This document shows positions 12,920 through 21,039 of a stretch of 21,496 nucleotides of DNA, piece by piece. The notes under the pieces were generated by a model that did no database searches, was not told the DNA's origin, and worked only from the letters and a program-made list of their open reading frames with translations. The stretch is from Mageeibacillus sp. UBA5436 (GTDB lineage Bacteria; Bacillota; Clostridia; Saccharofermentanales; DTU023), in the NCBI GenBank assembly GCA_002427545.1, contig DIRM01000035.1:1-21496 (forward strand). Reading direction: 5' to 3'. The translations under genes and the position numbers were made by a program. Each line of letters begins with the position of its first letter. Position 1 is the stretch's first letter.

Positions 12920-14716
12920 ATGGAAAATATCTTAACCTATATTACTTATCTTGCTCGTTATCCATTAGCCATAATTGTTATTTTAGTAGCAATTAGCTTA
13001 GCTTGGCGTTCTTTAAAAAGTCTCTTATTTAGATTTAAAGGACATAGTCAATCAGCACATGGATTCTTTTTGATGTCACAAGCATCTACTGGCGGAGATG
13101 TTGTAGAATCGTTTTCAATTTTCCCAACGACTATTCTGGGAAGAGGACGTTCTAATGATATTCGATTTAAAGACAAAAACATATTGAAAAGACATGCTGT
13201 CTTATATTTATATCAAGGGAAATGGTATATCAGGCCTGCGGTTGAACAGGCGGTTATTTATGTTAATGATCGTAAAGTTAATCAACCTAAAATCATTAGA
13301 AATGAAGATATTATTAAAATTGGAGACCGTCAGCTCGTATTTGTAGATGAAAGAGATTCAGCAGAATCAGCGGGTCAAGAATTTAGTGGCTCAATTGCAG
13401 ATTGGCGTTTGGGGGGGATTCCAGATTTAGCTGTTAAAACAGGATTTTCCTGGTTTTTAACAAGTTTGTTTTTTATAATAGGAACGATAGCTATAATAAT
13501 TTTGATGCCAAGCGAATTGCATTCTTTACGTCCTTTTTATTTAGCCATTTCTTTGACATTTTTCTTTTTATCTCAATTGGGTTATTTGTTTTTTCCAAAA
13601 TTCTTTAATGGTTTTGATCGTGTTATTTATATATGTTTTATTTTTTTAAGTAATATAGGATTAATCATTCAAGCTAGATTTGCTTTTATTGATCGTATTC
13701 AACCTGATGATTGGACTTTAGATTATTTTCTGGAGTATATTCAAAAAGATTATTTGGTCCAATCTGGTGTGGCCATTGTTGGTCTCATTATTTTGCCGAT
13801 AATTGTTTTAATTGTAGCAAAAACCAATTTCCTAGAAAAAATTTATCCTTTATGTTTAGTAGCGACTCCTCTTTTTTATCTCATAACCTTAATCATGGGT
13901 AGTGGAGCTTCAGAATGGGGTGCTAATCTTTGGATTAGGCTTCCTGGTGGTTTTTCTTTACAATTAACAGAATTTGCAAAAATTACATATTTTATTGTAT
14001 TAGCCTATTTTTTTAAAATTAGACCTCCATTAAAAACTCAATTGCTTTTTGCTGGTTGGGCTGGTTTAAATTTTATTTTAATTATGCTTTTACCTGATCT
14101 AGGTTCGATGATGATTTTATTGCCGGTTACTTTAATTGTTTTTGTTGTGATGACATCGGAATATCTAAAAACAGCAGGTATTTTATTAAGCGGTTCATTA
14201 ATCTTCTTTGTTGCCTATAAAACAATGGATTATGTCCAAAACCGCTTACATGGTTGGCTGACCTTATGGACGGAAACAAATGCTAATAATGAGCAAATCA
14301 TATTTGGTCTGCAGGCCATTGCTAGAGGGGGATTATTAGGTCGAGGACTTGGTGTGGGTAATCCACGATCCATTCCTTTAGCTTCATCCGACATGGTTTT
14401 TTCAGTTATATCTGAAGAAATGGGTATTTTAACTGGCCTAGGGATTTTAATATTTTTTATTATTATTTGGTTGCGCGGCGCTAAATTTTCATCTAATGTT
14501 CGGGACGGATTTACGTCGGGATTAATTTTATCTATCGCAACTTATTTTTTTATTGAAGCAGCTGTTGTCATTGGAGGTACAACTGGTTTGATTCCATTAA
14601 CGGGTGCTACTTTGCCAATGATTGCAAAAGGCGGAAGTTCAATGTTTGCAAAATGGATATTAGCAGGTATTTTGCTGGGTTTATGTTGCAGAGATGAGGA
14701 AGGAGCGTATCGTTAA
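12920..14716 (+). CDS. FtsW/RodA/SpoVE-family protein with N-terminal FHA domain
   Basis: SEDS-family peptidoglycan glycosyltransferase candidate (598 residues) fused to a phosphothreonine-binding FHA domain. Order: one membrane segment (about 12-27), FHA domain (about 68-135: ILGRGRSNDIRF, then RHA and GDRQLVF), then multiple membrane helices. The SEDS core includes GLQAIARGGLLGRGLG, the Asp of SSDMVFSVI (Asp491, the place of the catalytic Asp) and SEEMGILTG. The C-terminal signature reads TGATLPMIAKGGSS where FtsW/RodA usually have PFISYGGSS. The FHA domain implies control by a Ser/Thr kinase encoded elsewhere. An upstream in-frame TTG (12875) is rejected because it lies in the pnp terminator. 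ATG 12920 has no ribosome binding site and sits at the predicted transcription start, so the mRNA may be leaderless. Stop overlaps the next start by one base. Confidence 0.9.
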   Translation: MENILTYITYLARYPLAIIVILVAISLAWRSLKSLLFRFKGHSQSAHGFFLMSQASTGGDVVESFSIFPTTILGRGRSNDIRFKDKNILKRHAVLYLYQGKWYIRPAVEQAVIYVNDRKVNQPKIIRNEDIIKIGDRQLVFVDERDSAESAGQEFSGSIADWRLGGIPDLAVKTGFSWFLTSLFFIIGTIAIIILMPSELHSLRPFYLAISLTFFFLSQLGYLFFPKFFNGFDRVIYICFIFLSNIGLIIQARFAFIDRIQPDDWTLDYFLEYIQKDYLVQSGVAIVGLIILPIIVLIVAKTNFLEKIYPLCLVATPLFYLITLIMGSGASEWGANLWIRLPGGFSLQLTEFAKITYFIVLAYFFKIRPPLKTQLLFAGWAGLNFILIMLLPDLGSMMILLPVTLIVFVVMTSEYLKTAGILLSGSLIFFVAYKTMDYVQNRLHGWLTLWTETNANNEQIIFGLQAIARGGLLGRGLGVGNPRSIPLASSDMVFSVISEEMGILTGLGILIFFIIIWLRGAKFSSNVRDGFTSGLILSIATYFFIEAAVVIGGTTGLIPLTGATLPMIAKGGSSMFAKWILAGILLGLCCRDEEGAYR

Positions 14717-16122
14717 TGAAACAGTTTATGCGAAGTTTAAAAGTCATATTATCTGGTTTTTTGATGATATCTTTATTTCTCTTATTGGGAATTGTATATC
14801 AACAAAATAAAAGTCAAAAACTTTTATTAGAAGCAAGTAATGAGAATAAAGTAGCTTTGGCTTCACGCTATGCTGAAGCCGGTACCATTTATTCGCGTGA
14901 AATGACAAAATTAGCATATAGTGAAAATGAAGAACGACAATATGCAGATGATGCAGAAGTGGCTCGAGCTTTTATTCAAATAATAGGTGATTATACTCAT
15001 AATATTGGAAACACCGTCGAGGCTGCATATCAAGATCGTTTAATCGGATCGGGCAGAACTTGGAGTCGCCAATTATTATTGGATTTTACTGGAAAGGGCA
15101 TGTCAGGGGATGATATTGTTTTAACAATTTCTTCAGAATTAAATTTGGCTGCTCAAAATTACTTAGGTGATTCATCAGGTTCTATTGTAATTTTGAACTA
15201 TAAGACTGGAGAAATACTTTGTGCAGTAAGTACTCCGAATATATACCCAGAAAATGTTATTACATGGGAAGATATTCCAGTTTCTTCATTATTTAACCGT
15301 AGCTTTAACGGACAATATTCTCCTGGCTCAACTTTTAAAATTATTACAGGTACTGCTTGGACGAAAAGTGATAATTATGATCCGAATTATATAATGACAT
15401 GTAAAGGTGAAGAACCATTAATTGGGGCTGGTTCTGTATTTGAAAATCGTGATGAGGGAAGTCATGGGTTAGTTGATATGCAAACAGCTTATCAAGTTTC
15501 TTGTAATCATTTCTTTGCAGATGTTGCTTTACAAACGGGAAACAATCTTTTACAAAAAACTGCAGAAGAATATGGATTTAATCAAGAAACAAAACTTGGT
15601 AAATTATATGCTCAAACAGGCCAATATCAAGCAAAAGAAGATCAATATCTACTAACATGGCAAGCAATAGGACAACCAATCGATGAAAATGAATTGACGG
15701 TTTCGCCTTTACAATTAGCGATGATTTCTGGGTGCATTGCTAATGATGGAATTATGATGCAGCCATATTTAATTGATTATTTTATTGATCCATCGGGTAA
15801 TAATTATGATCAGACCGAAGATGAAGTATTTAGTAAAATAAATAAAGATGCTGATCTGATAACAATAAAAAATGATTTAATTTCAACCGTAAATTATGGT
15901 ATGGCAAGTAATGCAGCCATATCTGGTTATTCTGTTGGAGGTAAAACAGGTACAGCAGAATCTGTTAATGATACAGGTGAACTTCAATCCAATTCTCTAT
16001 ATACTGGTTTTATAGATAATCCTCAATATCCATATGCTATTGGTATAGTGATTGAAAATGGATATTTTGATACGCCTTATATTGCCGGTCAATTGTTAAC
16101 AGAAGCCATACAAATGAATTGA
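14716..16122 (+). CDS. Class B penicillin-binding protein (transpeptidase, PbpA-like)
   Basis: Membrane-anchored D,D-transpeptidase that crosslinks peptidoglycan; partner of the SEDS protein encoded just before. The 468 residues show an N-terminal anchor (about 8-28), a short extracellular dimerisation region (to about 135) and the transpeptidase domain with all three motifs: Ser205-Thr-Phe-Lys208, Ser262-Cys-Asn264 and Lys410-Thr-Gly412. It is shorter than rod-type PBP2 or FtsI (usually over 550), resembling the PbpA group of Gram-positives, which lacks the long N-domain insert and PASTA repeats. The ATG overlaps the upstream TAA (TAATG), and AAGGAG (14700-14705) lies 10 bases upstream, so translation is coupled. 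The beta-lactam target role follows from the family. Confidence 0.94.
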   Translation: MKQFMRSLKVILSGFLMISLFLLLGIVYQQNKSQKLLLEASNENKVALASRYAEAGTIYSREMTKLAYSENEERQYADDAEVARAFIQIIGDYTHNIGNTVEAAYQDRLIGSGRTWSRQLLLDFTGKGMSGDDIVLTISSELNLAAQNYLGDSSGSIVILNYKTGEILCAVSTPNIYPENVITWEDIPVSSLFNRSFNGQYSPGSTFKIITGTAWTKSDNYDPNYIMTCKGEEPLIGAGSVFENRDEGSHGLVDMQTAYQVSCNHFFADVALQTGNNLLQKTAEEYGFNQETKLGKLYAQTGQYQAKEDQYLLTWQAIGQPIDENELTVSPLQLAMISGCIANDGIMMQPYLIDYFIDPSGNNYDQTEDEVFSKINKDADLITIKNDLISTVNYGMASNAAISGYSVGGKTGTAESVNDTGELQSNSLYTGFIDNPQYPYAIGIVIENGYFDTPYIAGQLLTEAIQMN

Positions 16123-16172
16123 TAAAAATAAGAAAACATCATAATTTAATGAAATCAATAAAGAAGGAAAAT

Positions 16173-16361
16173 ATGAAGAATCAAAAAAACAAGAATAATG
16201 TTAGAAAACATCAAAAACAAATGGTGGAAGAGACTCAAAATGATCAAATGCAATTACAATACGGAACACAAGTTGCATTGATGTCAATTGGAGCGATTTT
16301 AGGAATTATTACAATAGTTTTTTTAGCTATACTGATCTTTTTTAAAGATTTGATTTTTTAA
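16173..16361 (+). CDS. Small single-span membrane protein, unknown
   Basis: A 62-residue protein not recognised. The first half is hydrophilic and very rich in Lys, Asn and Gln (cytoplasmic by the positive-inside rule); one hydrophobic span covers about 33-56 (VALMSIGAILGIITIVFLAILIFF) when read in two pieces, ending in KDLIF. It is thus a C-terminally anchored protein. I choose ATG 16173, since AAGGA (16164-16168) is 4 bases before it. A longer frame from TTG 16119 overlaps the PBP stop but lacks a ribosome binding site. It lies 50 bases after the PBP gene and 44 before polA in the same direction. Its position in the FtsW-PBP unit hints at a helper for that pair, as small membrane proteins often do; this is inference only. 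Confidence 0.6.
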   Translation: MKNQKNKNNVRKHQKQMVEETQNDQMQLQYGTQVALMSIGAILGIITIVFLAILIFFKDLIF

Positions 16362-16405
16362 GTACTTAATTGATTACATTATTTATTTAATAAAAGGAGA
16401 ATATT

Positions 16406-19021
16406 TTGTCTAAAGATTTTTTTAAGAAGAATAAACGAAAACATTTGATGTTGATAGATGGTAACAGTCTAATTAATCGCGCTTATTATGCCAGTGCAGG
16501 TAGAACAATGTTAACAGCACCTGATGGTACACCAAGTGGAGCAGTTTATACTTTCTTAAATATGCTGTTAAATTATCAAGAAAAAATACAACCAGACAAT
16601 ATTCTTGTAGCTTTTGATTTAGCAGAAAAAACTTTTCGTCATGATATGTATGATGAATATAAAGGGACAAGATCAGCAATGCCAGATGATCTAGCGATTC
16701 AAATGCCATTGTTAAAAGAAATGCTTGATGCTCTAAATATATCTCGAGCTGAAAAACAAGGATTTGAAGCGGATGATTTAATCGGAACTTATGCCAAAAT
16801 AGGTGCGGAAAATGATTATGATGTTTATATTGTAACTGGCGATAAAGATAGTTTTCAATTAATTAGAGATCAAATCTTTGTGGTTTTACCCGTTACAAGA
16901 TCAGGCAATACATCTGAAGATTTAATGGATAGAGAAACTTTTTTTAAAACGTATCATTTTCAACCTGAACAATTTGTTGACTATAAAGCGATAATGGGTG
17001 ATAGCTCAGATAATATTCCAGGCGTTAAAGGTATTGGTAAAGTCGGTGCTGGTGATTTAATTGAAAATTTTTCTGACTTAAAAAATATTTATCAATTATT
17101 AGAAGAAAATCCCGATGAAATTCCTAAAAAATATCAAAAAAAATTATTAGATGCCAAAGAAACAGCTATCTTATCGCATAAACTAGCTCTAATCAATACG
17201 AATGTCGCAGTTGATCTAGATTTAGAAAAAACAAATAAAAAAGAACCTGATGAAAAAAATCTAATTGATTTCTTTGTTAAAATGGGTTTTCAAACCATGT
17301 TTGAACGATTTAATATTAAAGACAATCATTCATTCTTTAATAAAGATATTATGATGGATCAACATGAAGATATTTCAGAATTTTTACAATTAACCAATTT
17401 AGACGAAATTATTTGGCTTGTTTCAGATGCGGGCGAAAGTTTTATTTATAGCCCGAATTCTGGTTATTTATTTCTCGAACCGATTGAAATATCTGCAAAT
17501 TGGCAAAAATTTTCAGATTTACCTAATCTATTTATAATATGGGATTATAAAAATTGGTTAAAAAATTTAGGCTTTGGTCCTTTAGCTACGCAGCCTTTTG
17601 ATACACAAATGGCAGCTTATCTTCTTAATCAAGGTAAGGCGGAGGATTATTCTTCTGTTTTCCAAGATGTGTTTCATGAAAATTTTCCAATACTTAATAA
17701 AAAACACAATAAAGAAGAATTATTAGAATATTTTAAAAAAATGGCTTATTCCATGTCTCAATTACATTTGATTCAAAGACAAAAGATTCGTGATTGGCAA
17801 ATTGAATTATTATATTATGGCATTGAAATGCCTTTAATTGAAGTATTATCTGATATGGAAAATACAGGCGTATATGCTGATAAAGATAAATTAGATGAAT
17901 TAAACAAAAAAATGAATGCTGAAATTGCTCAATTAGAAGAAAAAATATATGCTTATGCAGATGAAGCATTCAATATCAATTCTAGCAAACAATTAAGTGA
18001 TGTTTTGTTTGATCATTTAGGTTTAAAACCAGGTAAAAAATTAGCAAGTGGCTACTATTCCACAGCAGCAAATGAACTTGAACGTTTACAAGGCCAACAT
18101 CCTATTATTGATTTAATCATGGAGCATCGCGAATTAAGCAAATTAAATTCAACTTTTGTTGATGGCTTACGAAAAGCAATAAATAAAAATGATAATCGTA
18201 TTCATACCACATATCATCAAACCTTAACGACTACAGGTAGACTTTCTAGTTCAAATCCTAATTTACAAAATATTCCAGTTCGATCTGATCGATCTAAATT
18301 GATTAGAGAAGTCTTTATCGCTAAACCTGATCATGTTTTGCTTGGTGCAGACTATTCACAAATAGAATTGCGATTATTAGCTCATTTATCTGAAGATGAG
18401 AATTTAATTAATGCTTTTAAGCAAAATCTAGATATACATACCAATACAGCTGTTAAAATTTTTAATAAAGAACCAGATGACATTACTTCTAAGGAAAGAT
18501 CCTTAGCTAAAACAGTTAATTTTAGTATTGTTTATGGTGTTTCTGCTTATGGTTTGTCACAAGATCTAAAATCTAGTGTGGATGAAGCAAAATCATATAT
18601 AGATGCTTATTATGAAAATTATCCAAAAGTGAAACCTTATCTGGAATCTTTAATATCTTCTGCTAAAGAAAATGGTTATGTTGAAACACTATATGGCAGA
18701 CGACGCTATATAGCTGAATTGAAATCTAAACAATTCTTTACTCGCAGTTTTGGTGAACGAGCAGCGATGAATGCTCCTTTGCAAGGAACGGCAGCAGATT
18801 TGATAAAATTAGCTATGGTGAAAATTCATCAAAAATTAAAAGATCTTGATTATGAAGCAAAAATTATATTACAAGTGCATGATGAATTGATTTTAGAAGT
18901 TCCCGAAAAAGAGATTAACGAAGTTAAAAAAATATTACAATCAGAAATGGAAAATGTCGTAAAATTACATGTGCCATTAAAAGTAGATATTGCTTCTGGA
19001 AAATCTTGGGCTGAAATATAA
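16406..19021 (+). CDS. polA: DNA polymerase I
   Basis: Repair and Okazaki-fragment-processing polymerase of 871 residues. The 5'-nuclease domain (about 12-300) has its acidic residues in LMLIDGNSLINRAYYA, GFEADDLIG, TGDKDSFQL and GDSSDNIPGVKGIG. The middle domain (about 310-480) keeps the fold, but the carboxylates of the 3'-5' exonuclease motifs (DTE and YxxxD) are absent, so proofreading is probably inactive, as in Bacillus and Thermus enzymes. The polymerase has motif A ADYSQIELR (Asp649), motif B with Arg698, Lys702, Phe706 and Tyr710, and motif C HDE (825-827). The residue after Phe706 is Ser, where Gly is usual. The start is TTG with AAAGGAG 6 bases upstream. It ends 41 bases before the convergent coaE stop. 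Confidence 0.97.
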   Translation: MSKDFFKKNKRKHLMLIDGNSLINRAYYASAGRTMLTAPDGTPSGAVYTFLNMLLNYQEKIQPDNILVAFDLAEKTFRHDMYDEYKGTRSAMPDDLAIQMPLLKEMLDALNISRAEKQGFEADDLIGTYAKIGAENDYDVYIVTGDKDSFQLIRDQIFVVLPVTRSGNTSEDLMDRETFFKTYHFQPEQFVDYKAIMGDSSDNIPGVKGIGKVGAGDLIENFSDLKNIYQLLEENPDEIPKKYQKKLLDAKETAILSHKLALINTNVAVDLDLEKTNKKEPDEKNLIDFFVKMGFQTMFERFNIKDNHSFFNKDIMMDQHEDISEFLQLTNLDEIIWLVSDAGESFIYSPNSGYLFLEPIEISANWQKFSDLPNLFIIWDYKNWLKNLGFGPLATQPFDTQMAAYLLNQGKAEDYSSVFQDVFHENFPILNKKHNKEELLEYFKKMAYSMSQLHLIQRQKIRDWQIELLYYGIEMPLIEVLSDMENTGVYADKDKLDELNKKMNAEIAQLEEKIYAYADEAFNINSSKQLSDVLFDHLGLKPGKKLASGYYSTAANELERLQGQHPIIDLIMEHRELSKLNSTFVDGLRKAINKNDNRIHTTYHQTLTTTGRLSSSNPNLQNIPVRSDRSKLIREVFIAKPDHVLLGADYSQIELRLLAHLSEDENLINAFKQNLDIHTNTAVKIFNKEPDDITSKERSLAKTVNFSIVYGVSAYGLSQDLKSSVDEAKSYIDAYYENYPKVKPYLESLISSAKENGYVETLYGRRRYIAELKSKQFFTRSFGERAAMNAPLQGTAADLIKLAMVKIHQKLKDLDYEAKIILQVHDELILEVPEKEINEVKKILQSEMENVVKLHVPLKVDIASGKSWAEI

Positions 19022-19045
19022 TTTGGACTAAAAGCTGATATATAA

Positions 19046-19084
19046 TTTACCTTATAAAAAGATTAAATTTTTTTATAAGGTAAA
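19046..19084. terminator. Convergent hairpin between polA and coaE, overlapping the coaE end
   Basis: TTTACCTTATAAAAA (19046-19060) and TTTTTATAAGGTAAA (19070-19084) form a perfect 15-bp stem. The loop (19061-19069) contains the coaE stop codon (19065-19063), and the last coaE codons form one arm. It probably serves both converging transcripts. A T-run (19068-19074) lies within, not after, the stem. Confidence 0.55.
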
Positions 19085-19698
19085 CCTCTTGCACCTAAAG
19101 AATCTTCTAATAATTGATTAACTTGTTTTCTCAAGATATCAAAATCATAACTATTATCGATATCAATATCTGCTAGTTCGCTATATTGTGCAGGTGTCAT
19201 TTGAATCATGATTCGTCTTTTAGCATCTTCAATGCTCATACCTCTATTTTGCAAACGTACTAAACGAATTTCTTCATTTGCAGTGACATTCCAAACAATG
19301 TTACAAAGATCTAAAAAACCTTCTTTGACGGGAATAGGTACATCAAGAACGGCAACTTTTTCACCACTTGCTTTTAATTGATCCAAATAAATAGACATTT
19401 GTTTAAGAGTATAGTGATGTACAATTAAACTTAATTGATCTAATGCTTTTTTATCATGAAAAACAAGATCTGACATTTTTTTGCGATTTAGTGATTGATC
19501 TTCAGATATATAATCTGCTCCAAAACTGTCTTTTATTTCTTGAATAGCAAGTCCGTTTGCCTGTGTGACTGAATGTGAAATTTTATCTGCATCAAGAACA
19601 GGAAGACCGGCCTCACGACAAAGACCAGCCACTGTGCTTTTACCAGTTCCAATTCCACCTGTTATCCCGATTACATATATTGAATTATTTTTTTTCAT
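19063..19698 (-). CDS. coaE: Dephospho-CoA kinase
   Basis: Last enzyme of coenzyme A synthesis: phosphorylates the 3'-hydroxyl of dephospho-CoA with ATP, in the cytoplasm. The 211-residue length is typical. The Walker A loop GGIGTGKST (14-22) and the DAD motif (36-38) of the CoaE family are present, followed by the LID-type region with basic residues (RLQNRGMSIEDAKRRI) and a late Asn-Ser-Tyr-Asp segment. The ATG has AGGA 11 bases upstream. It lies 38 bases after ychF in the same direction and is probably cotranscribed with it. polA and coaE are neighbours in many Firmicutes on one strand; here they converge. The final codons form one arm of a terminator hairpin. Confidence 0.95.
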   Translation of the reverse strand: MKKNNSIYVIGITGGIGTGKSTVAGLCREAGLPVLDADKISHSVTQANGLAIQEIKDSFGADYISEDQSLNRKKMSDLVFHDKKALDQLSLIVHHYTLKQMSIYLDQLKASGEKVAVLDVPIPVKEGFLDLCNIVWNVTANEEIRLVRLQNRGMSIEDAKRRIMIQMTPAQYSELADIDIDNSYDFDILRKQVNQLLEDSLGARGLPYKKI

Positions 19699-19736
19699 TT
19701 TTCACACATTCCTAAAGGTTGAATGTACCCGAAATC

Positions 19737-20825
19737 TTAAACATTAAAGCGGAATAAAGTAATATCTCCGTCTTTCATGACATAATCTTTACCTTCAGAT
19801 CTTAATAAGCCTTTTTCCTTGGCTTTGACCATGGATTTTAAAGGAATGTATTCGTCAAAAGGAATAATTTCAGCACGTATAAAGCCTCTTTCAAAATCTG
19901 AATGAATCTTACCAGCAGCTTGTGGCGCTTTAGTTCCGCGATTAATAGTCCAAGCACGAATTTCATCTTCTCCAACAGTTAAAAAGGAAATCAAGCCTAA
20001 TAAATCATAACTTTCCGCTACAATAGTATCTAAGCCACTACGTTCTAGTCCGAGAGCTTCCATATATTCAGCAGCTTCGTCTGGTTCGAGGCCACCTAAT
20101 TCTTCTTCGATTTTGGCACTTATTAGAACAAATTTTGCATTCTCAGACATGGCATATTTTTGTAATTTTTCGGCTTCTTCTGGTAAAGTTCCTATATCAT
20201 CTTCACTAATATTAGCAACATATAAAACTGGTTTTGAAGATAATAAAAATAAATCTTTTGTGAAAGGTTCTTCACTTTCTTCTAAAGGATAAGTTCTAGC
20301 GGGTTTCTCATCACTTAAATGTTTTAATAATTTTTCTAAAAAATCCTTTTCTTGAACAATAGTCTTGTCATTACTTTTTGCCATTTTTGAAACTTTATCC
20401 AAACGACGTTCAACATATTCCATGTCGGAAAGAATGAGTTCTAATTCAATTATATTGGCATCACGTAAAGCATTAGCATTACCCGAAACATGTACAACAT
20501 TTTCATCATGAAAACAACGTACGACATGTACGATGGCATCTGTTTCACGGATATTAGATAAAAATTTATTACCTAAACCTTCACCATGACTTGCACCTTC
20601 AACTAAACCAGCTATATCTACAAATTCAATTGTAGCGGGAGTTACTTTTTTAGCGTGATAAATCTCATCTAAATCTTTTAAACGATGATCTGGCACATTG
20701 ACCACACCTACATTTGGCTCGATAGTAGCAAAAGGGTAATTTGCGACTAAAGCTCCAGCTTTCGTGATGGCATTAAACAGAGTGCTTTTTCCAACATTGG
20801 GTAATCCAACAATTCCTAATTTCAT
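19737..20825 (-). CDS. ychF: Redox-regulated ATPase YchF (Obg-like ATPase 1)
   Basis: Universal P-loop ATPase of the Obg group, associated with ribosomes and the stress response. The 362 residues match the family length. G1 is GLPNVGKST (7-15) and G3 is DIAG (70-73) followed by the typical LVEGASHGEGLGNKFL. The G4 position reads NISE instead of NKxD, the change that makes YchF prefer ATP over GTP. A coiled helical insert occupies about 120-175, and the TGS domain forms the C-terminus (about 278-361, with GLLRSEGKDYVMKDGD). The ribosome binding site is weak and far (AGG about 14 bases from ATG). A good promoter precedes it and coaE follows. Confidence 0.97.
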   Translation of the reverse strand: MKLGIVGLPNVGKSTLFNAITKAGALVANYPFATIEPNVGVVNVPDHRLKDLDEIYHAKKVTPATIEFVDIAGLVEGASHGEGLGNKFLSNIRETDAIVHVVRCFHDENVVHVSGNANALRDANIIELELILSDMEYVERRLDKVSKMAKSNDKTIVQEKDFLEKLLKHLSDEKPARTYPLEESEEPFTKDLFLLSSKPVLYVANISEDDIGTLPEEAEKLQKYAMSENAKFVLISAKIEEELGGLEPDEAAEYMEALGLERSGLDTIVAESYDLLGLISFLTVGEDEIRAWTINRGTKAPQAAGKIHSDFERGFIRAEIIPFDEYIPLKSMVKAKEKGLLRSEGKDYVMKDGDITLFRFNV

Positions 20826-20867
20826 ATATAAAGATAAGGCCTACCTTTCTTAAAATCTCAAATAATT

Positions 20868-20896
20868 AATATATATTTTAATAATTAGTATATCAA
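20868..20896 (-). promoter_or_regulatory. Promoter of ychF-coaE (minus strand)
   Basis: On the minus strand TTGATA (20896-20891) and TATATT (20873-20868) are 17 bases apart, giving a start near 20861 and a leader of about 36 bases. Confidence 0.55.
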
Positions 20897-21039
20897 AACA
20901 ATTTTTTAAATACATTTTTATTTTTTCATCTTTGTAAAATCTAAATATTATTATTATTTACCAAAAACAATCTAAATCCAAAATGAAACCTATCATAAAA
21001 TAAAAGTAATATTTTTTAATATAAATATAGGAGTTAAAA

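Noticed and set aside
16119..16172. Longer small membrane protein from TTG 16119
   Set aside because: No ribosome binding site, whereas AAGGA precedes ATG 16173 at a suitable distance; the four-base overlap with the PBP stop leaves some doubt.
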